From an uncultured Aquimarina sp. (GTDB lineage: Bacteria; Bacteroidota; Bacteroidia; Flavobacteriales; Flavobacteriaceae), in assembly GCA_947496555.1 (NCBI GenBank), contig CANMDH010000012.1, forward strand, positions 1 to 64,000: a stretch of 64,000 nucleotides of DNA, in the 5' to 3' direction. The number at the start of each line of letters is the position of its first letter. The stretch's first letter is position 1. Below, piece by piece: positions 1-9,805 of this stretch. Under the pieces are notes generated by a model. It was not told the DNA's origin and ran no database searches. It saw only the letters and a program-made list of their open reading frames with translations. The translations under genes and the position numbers were made by a program.

Positions 1-157
1 TTTTAATTGTCTTAGTCTGAAAATTAGTTCACCTAATCTTTTCTCTTTTAAATATAATACACTTGCAAACTAAAGGTCTAAAAAGATTTAGGCAGTCTTT
101 TTTATTTTAGGATTTATTGTATGATTTAGACTTTCAACTTTCAGTAAAAATCTCCGG

Positions 158-237
158 GGCAAGTCCACGGAGCATTCGGCGGACTTTTCGTTTTCAAACT
201 GTTTATGTTTTACTGGCGAGGCAAGCCTTGGGGTATT
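158..237. repeat. Pair of related GC-richer spacer segments
   Basis: The first 381 bases contain no gene I can support. Two related segments stand out from the AT-rich background: GGCAAGTCCACGGAGCATT at 158-176 and GGCAAGCCTTGGGGTATT at 220-237. The first is also bounded by an inverted repeat, AAGTCC (161-166) and GGACTT (181-186). They look like decayed copies of an intergenic repeat; whether they are transcribed is unknown. Confidence 0.4.
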
Positions 238-381
238 AAACCCTCCTAGAATAAAATAGTTATATCACAATTATGAAAATATTATTTAACAATAGTGATA
301 TTTCTAAAAGGAAAGAACCACTGATTCTATGAAAAATCAATGGTTCTTATTACAAATTATTAGGTTAATAAATAAGATGTC

Positions 382-3327
382 TTATTTATTAACTAATCTT
401 TGTGTTTCCAGAATGTTATTATTCTCATCTTTAATAGATAGTAAATATATTCCTGGTCTAAAAATTTTGGGCTGTATTACTTGCGATCGGGAAGAAATGA
501 CTTCTTCGTACACTATTTCTCCTGCGAGATTATAAATTGTCGCCTTCAGCACTTGATTATTTTTAGCCAATGCTGTAGAGGAAATAGTGATCTCGTTGGT
601 AAACGGATTTGGATAAATGATATAAGAGTTTTTTTCTATAAATGACACTTCAGTTCTTGTCGCACTAGTTGAATACGTAGCATATATAGAATATCTGTAA
701 TTACTCTGGGTTCCACTGCCATGAACGGATGGCATATTACCAGTGGTTGACCAAACAGATCCATCGGCCTGATATCTTCCAGGAGTTCCCGATACATAAG
801 CTATACCTGGATTGTTAGAAAATATCCACGATAGCCAAATGGTATCTCCATTATTTACTGACACAGGATTTTCTAAGGAGACCATTTGCCAACCTCTTGT
901 CGATTGAACAGAAGTGATAGCTGTTTGCCCTAATCGATTTCCTGGTACTCCGTTGTTGTCTGCGTAAATACCTAGCTGTACATCACCTGTACCCCCCGAA
1001 ATATGCATGGTAATACTTTCTAATATTCCATTTTCTGTCATCGTAAAAGGCATAGATCGCTGAGTACTATGTGTAGAATCCCGATCACCCACAGTTGTTA
1101 TTCCAATGGTTCCCGTTGTACCACCACCTGTTGTTTCTGTAAATGTAGCAGTAATAGATTTATTTGTATCCATTACTATGGACTCGGGATTGGTAGTGCC
1201 AGAAAGTGCTCCGCTCCAACTATCAAACTCCCATCCTGCAGCAGGTGTTGCAGTTACCGTAACAGAACTTCCTTCGATATAGGTTCCTGCGCCATTTACA
1301 CTACCTTGACCTATCGTATTAGTGGTTAATGTATAGGTGACTGCAGATGTATCTCTTAAATAGTTTGCATAAATTGAATACAAGTAATCGCTTTGTGCAC
1401 CACTACCGTAACTTGACGGAATGTTGCCTCCGCTAGCAGACCAACTTGATCCGGTTGCTTCGTATCGCCCAGGGGTTCCTGTTGCATAAGCAATTCCCGG
1501 ATTATTTGAGAAGATCCAGGCCAACCACAAGGTATCTCCATTGAGGGCAGTTACCGTATTCTCTAAACCAACCGTCTGCCATCCACGAGTTGTTCTTACC
1601 GGGGTTATAGCTGTGCTGCTTAGTCTGTCACCAGGAACACCGTTATTGTCTGCATACACTCCTAACTGTACATCTCCCGAACCACCAGCAATATGGAAAG
1701 TGATGCTTTGTAAGATACCATTTTCGGTCATAGTATAAGGCATGGCCCTACGAGTAGTGTGTGTAGCATCTCTATCACCAACTGTGGTTACCCCAAGCGT
1801 ATATAAAACGGTAGAACTATCTAAGGTAGTAACATTTTCTGTATTACTGAATCCAGAAATATTTCCTGCTACGTCTTTTGCCTGTACCTTAAATGAATAG
1901 GATGTGTTTTCTGCCAATCCACTTACGTCATAACCTGTAGCACCAGTACTTCCAATTAGCTCATTATTTTGGTATACATCGTATCCAGAAACAGCCACAT
2001 TATCGGTTGATGCATTCCAGGTTAATGAAACGGTACTCGCAGTAACATTAAATGCACTAAGATTACCAGGTGTAGAAGGCGCCTCCTCATCAGGGATATT
2101 GGTATTATTAATGGTAACCACACTTCCGTTTGAGGGATTCCAGATGTCAAGATTACTAGGTATGGTAAACGGATCATTATTTGAGACAGTACCCACTTGC
2201 GATGCATTATCTACCTTTATGGTACGTGCCTCGATTTTGTTTTCGTCTACGAAAATCCACTTAAACTGATTAAATCTTGCCGAATTACGTGTCCAACTTT
2301 TACTATCATTATTAGATCGTAATGGAGCACCCCAGCACCCCTCGCCGGCATACACTGTTCCATTTTGATCATCTCTCACAAAACCTTCGTCGCTTCCTGT
2401 TCCAGTTGATGGGCGAAGAGGCCAAGTAGTTTTCACGGTATGCGCATCACATTCTATAACCAGTTTGACTCCTTTGTCATAAAAAAGTTGTGCCCAGTTA
2501 TTATATTGATTAATACCTTCAGACTTTGAAGAAACATGAGGGCGCATAGGTTTGTGGTACTGTGCCATTTTCCAAATTGTATTGGGGTTGGCATTCAGGT
2601 CATCACGCAACCAGGTGGTTTGATTTCCCGAGATAGAAATCTCAGTATTCAAGGTATAGGTTCGTACCAAATTATTTCCAAAAGTAAGTGCGTAATAAAC
2701 ACTTGATGAAGGAACATCAAAAAGATGGTAGATACTATTATTACTATCTTCATGATTTCCTCGTGTTGCTACGATAGGAAACATTCTATTATCACTTGCA
2801 ATAGTTAATTGCCAGTCGTTAAACCAATCGATCCATTCGCCATTACTATCACCATTAGTCATATCCCCACCAAATAAAACAGCGTGGGGCTTTAACTTTG
2901 CCACTAGCCTATTGGCGTTTTGTCTTGGTGTACGATTGTTTCGGGAATCTCCTCCTGCCACAAAGGATAATCTACTATTATCTGCAGGAGCTGTTTTAAA
3001 CCAAAAACGTTCGCTGGTTCCTTCACTATCTTTTACTACAAAGTAATAAGCCGTATTAGGAGTTAAACCGGTAAGGCGAGCAAAATTGTTGTTCATTCCT
3101 TTATAAGAAATGGTTCTATCTGGAGCTTTTGAATTAGGGTAGCTGGTGTAGTTTGTACCAAAATCGGTAGTTCCATAATAAACAACAGGGGCTGTTCCTG
3201 AAGTTTGATCCCAACCAATTACGATTGAGGTGGCGGGGTTGTTTCGTAAAGTCAAACGGTATTTACCGTTTGATGAATACGAATTAATTGCTAATAACGA
3301 AATTAACAATACAAAAATTCTTTTCAT
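382..3327 (-). CDS. Secreted purple-acid-phosphatase-like metallophosphoesterase with T9SS sorting domain
   Basis: A 981-residue protein with a signal peptide (residues 1-19). Domains in order: purple acid phosphatase N-terminal fibronectin-like domain (about 22-115), calcineurin-like metallophosphoesterase (about 120-380), fibronectin III (about 418-505), an unnamed ~150-residue domain (about 510-665), a bacterial InlB-like repeat (about 668-745), a second copy of the ~150-residue domain (about 750-895), and a type A T9SS sorting domain starting at YPNPF. Metal-site motifs visible are GGDSR, GGDMTN, RGNHED and QYHKP; the last site reads ECDAH where the usual motif is GHxH. It probably hydrolyses phosphate esters at or outside the cell surface. 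The start is the first Met of a clear signal peptide. Substrate unknown. Confidence 0.88.
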   Translation of the reverse strand: MKRIFVLLISLLAINSYSSNGKYRLTLRNNPATSIVIGWDQTSGTAPVVYYGTTDFGTNYTSYPNSKAPDRTISYKGMNNNFARLTGLTPNTAYYFVVKDSEGTSERFWFKTAPADNSRLSFVAGGDSRNNRTPRQNANRLVAKLKPHAVLFGGDMTNGDSNGEWIDWFNDWQLTIASDNRMFPIVATRGNHEDSNNSIYHLFDVPSSSVYYALTFGNNLVRTYTLNTEISISGNQTTWLRDDLNANPNTIWKMAQYHKPMRPHVSSKSEGINQYNNWAQLFYDKGVKLVIECDAHTVKTTWPLRPSTGTGSDEGFVRDDQNGTVYAGEGCWGAPLRSNNDSKSWTRNSARFNQFKWIFVDENKIEARTIKVDNASQVGTVSNNDPFTIPSNLDIWNPSNGSVVTINNTNIPDEEAPSTPGNLSAFNVTASTVSLTWNASTDNVAVSGYDVYQNNELIGSTGATGYDVSGLAENTSYSFKVQAKDVAGNISGFSNTENVTTLDSSTVLYTLGVTTVGDRDATHTTRRAMPYTMTENGILQSITFHIAGGSGDVQLGVYADNNGVPGDRLSSTAITPVRTTRGWQTVGLENTVTALNGDTLWLAWIFSNNPGIAYATGTPGRYEATGSSWSASGGNIPSSYGSGAQSDYLYSIYANYLRDTSAVTYTLTTNTIGQGSVNGAGTYIEGSSVTVTATPAAGWEFDSWSGALSGTTNPESIVMDTNKSITATFTETTGGGTTGTIGITTVGDRDSTHSTQRSMPFTMTENGILESITMHISGGTGDVQLGIYADNNGVPGNRLGQTAITSVQSTRGWQMVSLENPVSVNNGDTIWLSWIFSNNPGIAYVSGTPGRYQADGSVWSTTGNMPSVHGSGTQSNYRYSIYATYSTSATRTEVSFIEKNSYIIYPNPFTNEITISSTALAKNNQVLKATIYNLAGEIVYEEVISSRSQVIQPKIFRPGIYLLSIKDENNNILETQRLVNK

Positions 3328-3590
3328 TTTGTGTGAATTAAGGGTTAGTGTTTATATTAAGTAATCTACTTTAAAGCTTATTTGATCTTAATATTCACAT
3401 TGCATCTACCATTTAAACTAAAATGTCTTTACTGCTATAAAATTAATCCACTGACTATGATAAAATTTTTCTGACTGCAAGTTTTAACCAAAACTTAAAT
3501 TGAGTAACTTAAATTTATTCAAAACTTAATCTTACTAATAACTCAAATTTTGATAATTTATTTCATATATATAAAGACGTATATTTTATG

Positions 3591-3602
3591 ATTTACCCCT
3601 AG
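3591..3602 (+). promoter_or_regulatory. TTACCCCT motif in a 380-bp spacer
   Basis: The spacer 3328-3707 between divergently transcribed genes contains ATTTACCCCTAG about 106 bp before the membrane-protein gene. The same core occurs in four other spacers of this window. I see no other gene or clear TAnnTTTG promoter in the spacer. A regulatory role is inference from recurrence only. Confidence 0.3.
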
Positions 3603-3707
3603 TCATTTTTATAGTTATTGAAAGCTAAAAAATTATAAATTTGAAAATCAAAGCACACAAATATCGATAGTTTCAAATAATTTTAACCAGAGTACGTTTT
3701 ATTTTGA

Positions 3708-4583
3708 ATGATGAAAAACTCTAAAGCCTCAATTATTTTATACATCTCTGTATTCCTTATTTTTTTCGGAAGAGCCTGGCAACATCTATTTTGGGATGCA
3801 CCATATCGGTCTTTCTTTTGGGACGAAGCACTACTTCAACCTATCGTAGAAGGAATTTTTAATATTCCCTGGAAGGATTATGTCATTAGTAGTAAAACAG
3901 ACAATTTTATCCAAGGTATAATTCGAGCAAACGGTATGTTATATTTGATTGCTTCTATCTGTGCCTTATCTGCTAAGAGGTTGAACACAAGATGGATTCG
4001 TATCCCTATATTATTAGGGGGTGTTTCGTTGGTCATTTTGGCAATTCTTTTAACAAAAGAGAAGTTCTACCATGGAGCTCAATTTTTTGAGCATAGCATT
4101 CAGTTTGGCTTGCCCTTTGTTTTATTGTACAGTTTCAAAAATAATAGCGAAGAAAAAATTATTCTTTTGTTGAAAATTTTAATTGCGGTTACATTTTTCT
4201 CCCACGGATTATATGCCTTTGGATTCTATCCCGTTCCCGGAAAATTTGTAGATATGGTCATTCATATCTTTGGCTTCACTGAATCGACTGCAATTATCTT
4301 CTTGTACATCGCCGGAATTTTAGATTTTATATTGGCAGTATTAATTTTTGTTCCAAGGATAACTGTATATGCACTTTGGTATGCCGTAATCTGGGGGTTA
4401 CTTACAGCACTTGCAAGAATTGTTGCCAATTTTTATGTAGACTTTCCGTTAGATTCTATTCATCAAAATCTTTATGAAACACTGTACAGGATTCCGCATG
4501 GTCTGGCCCCTTTTATCTTATTAATACTACTTGAGAAAGTTCCTCTTAAGATCTTTAATTCTAAATCGGTACGTGTTGACTAA
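3708..4583 (+). CDS. Polytopic membrane protein of unknown function (DoxX-like)
   Basis: A 291-residue protein with about seven or eight hydrophobic segments spread over its length and no signal peptide cleavage pattern. Aromatic, Trp-rich loops near the N-terminus (GRAWQHLFWDAPYRSFFWDE) resemble DoxX-like membrane proteins, but I cannot name a substrate or reaction. It is a lone gene, divergent from the phosphatase, and ends before a strong hairpin. Two consecutive ATG codons at 3708 and 3711 are possible starts. The spacer upstream carries the TTACCCCT motif. Confidence 0.7.
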   Translation: MMKNSKASIILYISVFLIFFGRAWQHLFWDAPYRSFFWDEALLQPIVEGIFNIPWKDYVISSKTDNFIQGIIRANGMLYLIASICALSAKRLNTRWIRIPILLGGVSLVILAILLTKEKFYHGAQFFEHSIQFGLPFVLLYSFKNNSEEKIILLLKILIAVTFFSHGLYAFGFYPVPGKFVDMVIHIFGFTESTAIIFLYIAGILDFILAVLIFVPRITVYALWYAVIWGLLTALARIVANFYVDFPLDSIHQNLYETLYRIPHGLAPFILLILLEKVPLKIFNSKSVRVD

Positions 4584-4642
4584 AAAATCTTTAATAGATT
4601 TATCCTATTGTATTGCCGGAAAAGTATATGTTGGTGAAAACG

Positions 4643-4670
4643 AAAAAAGGCCATCTTAAGACGGCCTTTT
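4643..4670. terminator. Bidirectional terminator between convergent genes
   Basis: AAAAAAGGCC, a short loop and GGCCTTTT form a stem flanked by A- and T-runs, between the plus-strand membrane protein and the minus-strand metalloprotease, which are convergent. It could serve both. Confidence 0.7.
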
Positions 4671-4780
4671 AAATCTAGAAATTTCTCAACAAATCAATTA
4701 TATTACTAATCAAACATATCTATATGTGTTTGATTATTCTAGATTCTTTGTGTATATCTCTATACACTACTCACAATAAT

Positions 4781-7700
4781 CTACTGTATTATCAGCTTTT
4801 GTGTCACCGATTCTTCACCCTCTATTTCTACCTTAACTAGATAAATACCAGATTGTAAGGATAAACTCTTGGCAGATATCGTATTGGTTCCTGGGTTTAA
4901 TTGAATCTTGGACTTTTCACTTCCTAACAAAGTATAGATCGTTGCGGTTGCGTTTTTAGTGGTTGTTCTTCCTATACTAAGTACAAAACTATCTTTTGCA
5001 GGATTTGGCCACATTCTAATAGATGATAAAGCTCCTTCATCCTCATTACCAAGGATAGCCGTTGTTCCAGCAAAATCTGTAGCAATTGCAGTAGATCCTC
5101 CACAAGTTCCTTCGTAAATTTTCACATTCGAGAATGTTGAGTTATTACCCGAACCAGCATCATTGTCATTGATGAATACTAATCGATCCATAGAACCTGT
5201 ATAGAAACCACCAACAGGGATTACATAGGTAGTAGTGCCTCCGGCATAGTTATCATAGTTGGTCACTCCGTAATTTTGGGTACCATGTACTTTGAAATAT
5301 CTCGTAGATGTTAGATTATTATCATCTTCAAAACCAACTGCATGGATTTCTCCTTGAGAAGTACTGCTGAAATCAAACTCAATAACTGTATTTGCAGTTA
5401 CATTATAGTTTAATGCAATGAACTTCCAAGTGTTATTAGTCATTGACAATCCAGCTCCTCCATTTACGATTGTAGCATTACCTGCAGAATCTTGATTAGA
5501 GAATGGTGTAAGTGTGAAATCATTAAAGTTGATCGCATCACAAGTTGGATCCGGACCTGGACCTGTGGATCCATTTTGGATACTCACATCATCGATAGCA
5601 ATATCACTTTGCCATCCACTAGTACCACTACCTGTAACCACGTTAAATCGTAACTGAACACTAGCTTCTCCAGCATAAGCTGCAAGATCGACATCGGCTG
5701 CATTCCAGTTATTTCCTTGCGCTCCATTTCTACTAAATACGCTTGTCCAGTTTCCATCATTATTCGTTCTGGCTTCAACCGTTAAGCTATTAATAGCACT
5801 ACCAAACATATGATATTGGAACGTAAGATTTGGTTCTGTTAAGCTACTAAAATCTAAACAAGGTGAGTTAAGAATAGCGCTCTTGTTTGGATACCCTGTA
5901 CCATTTCCAGATGCCTCGACATATAGGTAGAAGTTACCATCGGCCGCACCACTTGGTCCAGTTTGATTAGAAGGAGTTCCATTAGAATCTCTTGTCCAGT
6001 CTAGATCATCTCCAGAAGTGGCATTTGACCACTCTCCAAGATTGGTTTCAAAACTTTCGCTGAATGGGAACGAAGCAACATCTCCAGAACATTCTCCTGT
6101 TCCAGGTCCTGGGCCAGGTCCACCATCACATGGATTGGTAAATGAAACTGTTTGATCTGTTTGACCGTTAGAACCACCATTGTTATTTTCATTTGCATCT
6201 TGTCCTACTCCTCTTTCGGCAAATGCTTTCCAGATTAGACAGTTATACTGTCCACCATATAGGTCTTGATCTGCTTGTAGAATTCCATCCCGACCTGAAA
6301 CAAATCCAGGATTATTAGCTGTATTTTTAAGTCCTTCAATAACGAGGGCCATAGCAATATTATTCCCACCTGTACCATTATAGAAATCAGGATCAAAACC
6401 TTCTTGATCTATTAATAACCATGTCATATCCCAAAGTATTGTTGCAAAAGCATATCCCACACCGTGTGGTCTTGCTAACCCGCCTATATCAGCATAATCG
6501 GTGTCATTAATAGATCTGTTTGTAGAGTAACGCGTAGGTCGGATTCCAGCCCCATCGGTTGCTTGTCCAAGCACATATGCTCCTACCCCTCTACCGTCGG
6601 TTCCAACATCTCCTGCTTTCATCGTAAGCATTAGACCAAAATAATCAGACCATCCTTCACCCATTTGCTCAGACCCTCCTAGCGTGTTCGAAGAAGGACC
6701 TCCTACTAATCGAATAGAAATACCATGACCATACTCGTGAACGATAATTACGTTATCAAAAGATCCATCTCTACCAGGATTGGTTCGGTTCCATAAAAAC
6801 ATCTGCATTCTTGGGTTACCTCCATCTCCTGGAGTGGCAAAATTTGCATTATTAGTCCCACTACCGTCTTGGGCATCAGCATTTACAGAATCGCTTCCTG
6901 CTCCACCATTCCCATAGTTATTTTCCTGGAAGTTTCCACTTGCTTCGTTGAAACCATACTCATAAAAAACATCGTGTATAATATTATTCCAATAAAATAA
7001 ATTGGTAACAGATGCGCTTCTATAAGCGCTTGGTTGCTGGCTTAAATCTACAAGAAAATCAAAATCCAAACTTGAGCCACCATCTGGTGAAAATCCGGTT
7101 CCATTATTTCCATTGCTATCATCTTGTGCCCAAACGTTATTTCCGCGAGTAATTGTATACTCTGCTCCTGGACTTCCGTTGGTGTCGTGCCATCCAAATG
7201 GTGACGCCGAGGTTGCAGGATCAGTTACAATAGATCTGTTACCATGTATAGGACTTTCCACCGGCATTGGGTAAACATTATAAGAATCAGGAGCAAGTGC
7301 GGCTGCAGCTTCTGCCTTTGTCATTGGTCCAATTCTTTTACTATCAAACAATACGGATCCATGATTATGAGATCCATGACCCTCAGGAGAATCAAAACTA
7401 CACTTGATTACCCAGTTATGTTCTCTTAAAATTTTGTTGGTAGCTGCATCTATATAAGCATTCCACCAATTTTGAGCTCCTTTTTCATACAAATTTACAT
7501 TCCAGGTTAAACGAAGTTCTTTATTGTGCAAAATATAAACTTGTCTTGCTTTAATAGGTTCATCTGCCGTAATTCCAGAGTTTTTATACTCATAAACAGT
7601 GCTTCCGCTAGATTTGTTTACTGTACGTAAGAGCCTTGCCCCTTTTGATAACCTATGAGCGTTGATTACCGCTCCTATGGCATCCTCGGGTGTTGTAACA

Positions 7701-8035
7701 GCCCTAGTCGAAGTGGCTTTTGCATTAAGTTCGGGAACAAACTGGTTAACCTCATAAGTCACCTTATTGTTTTGTACAGTCAACTTATACGTTCCGTCTT
7801 CAACAGGAGTTCCTTTATAATATTGTTTTACATAAACATGAGTGATTCCAGCTTTAAGAGAAGGAACCTCATCTGTAATTTTCCATTCTGAAAAATCATT
7901 GAGGGTTTCAGATGATTTTGAAGAAGTTGTTAGCGCGTCGCTGAAGTGATTTTGGACAATAGCTGTCATGTCCTGAGCTAAAATTGTTTGCCCCATCAGA
8001 AATAATAAAAGGACAAACGAGTAGACTTTTTTCAT
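4781..8035 (-). CDS. Secreted M36 (fungalysin-type) zinc metallopeptidase with T9SS sorting domain
   Basis: A 1084-residue precursor. The start at 8035 (MKKVYSF, followed by a signal peptide ending LAQ) is preferred over an upstream in-frame Met that would bury the signal peptide. Order: FTP-type propeptide (about 30-170), M36 catalytic domain with zinc motif HEYGH at 433-437 and third ligand in GEGWSD near 460, a MAM-like domain (about 648-820, opening FPFSESFE and closing DDVSI), a lectin-like beta domain (about 830-980), and a type A T9SS sorting domain (MWPNPAKDSF). It is a secreted endopeptidase, autoprocessed in other family members, probably for protein degradation. A TAnnTTTG promoter lies just upstream. 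Confidence 0.92.
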   Translation of the reverse strand: MKKVYSFVLLLFLMGQTILAQDMTAIVQNHFSDALTTSSKSSETLNDFSEWKITDEVPSLKAGITHVYVKQYYKGTPVEDGTYKLTVQNNKVTYEVNQFVPELNAKATSTRAVTTPEDAIGAVINAHRLSKGARLLRTVNKSSGSTVYEYKNSGITADEPIKARQVYILHNKELRLTWNVNLYEKGAQNWWNAYIDAATNKILREHNWVIKCSFDSPEGHGSHNHGSVLFDSKRIGPMTKAEAAAALAPDSYNVYPMPVESPIHGNRSIVTDPATSASPFGWHDTNGSPGAEYTITRGNNVWAQDDSNGNNGTGFSPDGGSSLDFDFLVDLSQQPSAYRSASVTNLFYWNNIIHDVFYEYGFNEASGNFQENNYGNGGAGSDSVNADAQDGSGTNNANFATPGDGGNPRMQMFLWNRTNPGRDGSFDNVIIVHEYGHGISIRLVGGPSSNTLGGSEQMGEGWSDYFGLMLTMKAGDVGTDGRGVGAYVLGQATDGAGIRPTRYSTNRSINDTDYADIGGLARPHGVGYAFATILWDMTWLLIDQEGFDPDFYNGTGGNNIAMALVIEGLKNTANNPGFVSGRDGILQADQDLYGGQYNCLIWKAFAERGVGQDANENNNGGSNGQTDQTVSFTNPCDGGPGPGPGTGECSGDVASFPFSESFETNLGEWSNATSGDDLDWTRDSNGTPSNQTGPSGAADGNFYLYVEASGNGTGYPNKSAILNSPCLDFSSLTEPNLTFQYHMFGSAINSLTVEARTNNDGNWTSVFSRNGAQGNNWNAADVDLAAYAGEASVQLRFNVVTGSGTSGWQSDIAIDDVSIQNGSTGPGPDPTCDAINFNDFTLTPFSNQDSAGNATIVNGGAGLSMTNNTWKFIALNYNVTANTVIEFDFSSTSQGEIHAVGFEDDNNLTSTRYFKVHGTQNYGVTNYDNYAGGTTTYVIPVGGFYTGSMDRLVFINDNDAGSGNNSTFSNVKIYEGTCGGSTAIATDFAGTTAILGNEDEGALSSIRMWPNPAKDSFVLSIGRTTTKNATATIYTLLGSEKSKIQLNPGTNTISAKSLSLQSGIYLVKVEIEGEESVTQKLIIQ

Positions 8036-8062
8036 AAAAATATGTTTTGAGTTTGTGTATTG

Positions 8063-8070
8063 CAAAATTA
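8063..8070 (-). promoter_or_regulatory. Flavobacterial -7 box for the M36 peptidase gene
   Basis: TAATTTTG on the minus strand matches TAnnTTTG 28 bp before the start. No convincing -33 TTG is placed correctly. The rest of the spacer 8071-8450 is AT-rich, with two GTCAAAAAAA runs near 8297 and 8326, and I see no gene there. Confidence 0.45.
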
Positions 8071-8450
8071 ACAAAAACAAAAGGATTTCTAATAAAACTT
8101 AAAAAATCTACATTAAATTACCATAAATTAACAATTATACTGTAATATTTTCAACTTATTAGTTAAAAGGACGTTCTTCGCCAATCAATCTTCATCCAGC
8201 TATTGTAAACACTACAGGTACCAAAAAAATCATCATTAAAAAGTTAACAGACCCAAAATCAGAAATAATATTATTCCCTTTTTCTTATTACGGTAAAAGT
8301 GTCAAAAAAAATTAGTCAGTTTTGTCAAAAAAATTATCTATTACTATCAATAAAACATCAATTTGATTAACAAAATTTCATAAAACCTAAACAAGATATT
8401 CGTAAATTGCTGTCGAAAGATTCATCTTTTTTTTAAAAAAATATACGCTA

Positions 8451-8933
8451 ATGAAAAGCACTATTTTTGAAACTTCACTTTACTCAAATCATAGTATTAT
8501 AGTGCCTGATACTATTGTTAAAGTGTTTCTTGATTACGGTCACAAAAGAGTTATTACTAAAATTACTTTTGAAAATAAATCAGTTACTTTTCATGCTGCC
8601 CTTCAAAAGTATCAGAATCGCTATCATATTACTTTTAATAAGGCAAATCAAAAAAAACTTGGTGTTTTCCCTACGGATTACTTTACAGTTGAATTATCCG
8701 AAGACGTTTCAAAATATGGTGTAGAAATGCCCGAAGAATTTGATGCGGTTTTACAAAGTGACCCCGAAGCTTTTGAAATTTTTGAAGGATTAACCGATGG
8801 AAAAAAACGTAGTCTTATTTATTACATTTTAAAGATTAAAAATTCCCAAAACAGAATTGATAAGGCGCTCATAATAACAGAAAATTTAAAACGAGGGATT
8901 AGAGATAATAGAGAATTAATTAAAAAACCTTGA
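8451..8933 (+). CDS. YdeI/OmpD-associated family protein
   Basis: A 160-residue soluble protein. The N-terminal half is a DUF1905-like beta domain (about 1-90, ending YFTVELSED) and the C-terminal half is a YdeI-type helical segment (about 100-155: PEEFDAVL, then FEGLTDGKKRSLIYYILK with Arg/Lys-rich helices). Members are widespread in Bacteroidota; the E. coli relative has been linked to stress and peptide resistance, but the biochemical activity is not established. Single gene, no obvious operon partner. The ATG at 8451 follows a T/A-rich leader without a Shine-Dalgarno site. Confidence 0.75.
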   Translation: MKSTIFETSLYSNHSIIVPDTIVKVFLDYGHKRVITKITFENKSVTFHAALQKYQNRYHITFNKANQKKLGVFPTDYFTVELSEDVSKYGVEMPEEFDAVLQSDPEAFEIFEGLTDGKKRSLIYYILKIKNSQNRIDKALIITENLKRGIRDNRELIKKP

Positions 8934-9095
8934 TAGTTCTTAAAGCATAGGTGCTTTTCATATTTTCCTATCAAACAAAAGCCATTAAAAAGTAACCTTA
9001 ATCTAAAATTACTTATGGTTTCCTTAACAAATTCTTTGCTATAAACTAAAACTACATTATCTTACGTTAACAAATGACTTACAAATCATAAAACT

Positions 9096-9683
9096 ATGAA
9101 AACGTTACAATTGATAGTACTCACCTTTTTATCCATAACTATTTTTAGTTGTAAAGGAGAAAAAAAGGAAGAAAAGGATCAAGAAAATAATACGGAAACA
9201 GTTACAGTTCAGAAACAAGAGGAACCAGAAACGAAGACTTTGGAAATCACCCTGGAGCCAAAAAGTGATAGTAAAGCCGTAGGAAAAATTGTTTTTACTG
9301 AATCTGAAGGTATGGTTACTATGGTCGCCGAATTAACCGGATTAAGTGAAGGAGAACATGCCATACATATTCATGAAAAAGCCGACTGCTCCTCGCCTGA
9401 TGGAAAATCAACAGGTGGACATTGGAATCCAACCATGGAACCTCATGGCTCATGGGGCGCTAAAGAAGGGTATCACAAAGGCGATATAGGTAACTTTAAA
9501 GTAAATGCTGAAGGCAATGGAAATATCACATTTGCGACTAATGATTGGTGTATTGGGTGTGACGATCCAAAAAAGAATATTGTAGGCAAAGCCATCATTG
9601 TTCACCAGGGAGTTGATGATTTTAAATCCCAACCATCGGGTGCTGCCGGAAGCCGGATAAGCTGTGGAGCTATTATCCAATAG
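9096..9683 (+). CDS. sodC: Lipoprotein Cu/Zn superoxide dismutase
   Basis: A 195-residue protein that dismutates superoxide in the periplasm or at the outer membrane. The signal sequence ends in a lipobox (TIFSC), followed by a Lys/Glu-rich linker (20-50). The SOD fold occupies about 50-195 with copper and zinc ligand motifs HAIHIHE, GGHWNP and YHKGD, the disulfide cysteine in ADCSS and the C-terminal ISCGAI. The conserved active-site Arg is in GSRISCG. It stands alone and is followed directly by a strong hairpin terminator. Confidence 0.93.
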   Translation: MKTLQLIVLTFLSITIFSCKGEKKEEKDQENNTETVTVQKQEEPETKTLEITLEPKSDSKAVGKIVFTESEGMVTMVAELTGLSEGEHAIHIHEKADCSSPDGKSTGGHWNPTMEPHGSWGAKEGYHKGDIGNFKVNAEGNGNITFATNDWCIGCDDPKKNIVGKAIIVHQGVDDFKSQPSGAAGSRISCGAIIQ

Positions 9684-9706
9684 GAAAAAAGAGATTAAAA
9701 TACTAC

Positions 9707-9737
9707 AAAGAGGTTGTTTATAAACAACCTCTTTTTG
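9707..9737 (+). terminator. Rho-independent terminator after sodC
   Basis: A perfect inverted repeat AAAGAGGTTGTTTA / TAAACAACCTCTTT with the apex acting as loop, followed by a short T-run, 24 bp after the sodC stop. Confidence 0.85.
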
Positions 9738-9781
9738 TTTTCATAATTTGATAATAAGAGATAAATAATTAAAAATAAAAT

Positions 9782-9789
9782 TAACTTTG
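9782..9789 (+). promoter_or_regulatory. -7 box for LETM1-related gene
   Basis: TAACTTTG matches TAnnTTTG, 16 bp before the start codon. A correctly spaced -33 element is not evident; the nearest TTTG is about 31 bp upstream. Confidence 0.4.
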
Positions 9790-9805
9790 TATCAAACCTT
9801 GGCAA

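Noticed and set aside
329-535. A plus-strand frame overlapping the 3' end of the phosphatase gene
   Set aside because: It is antisense to a well-supported coding sequence and has no recognisable product.
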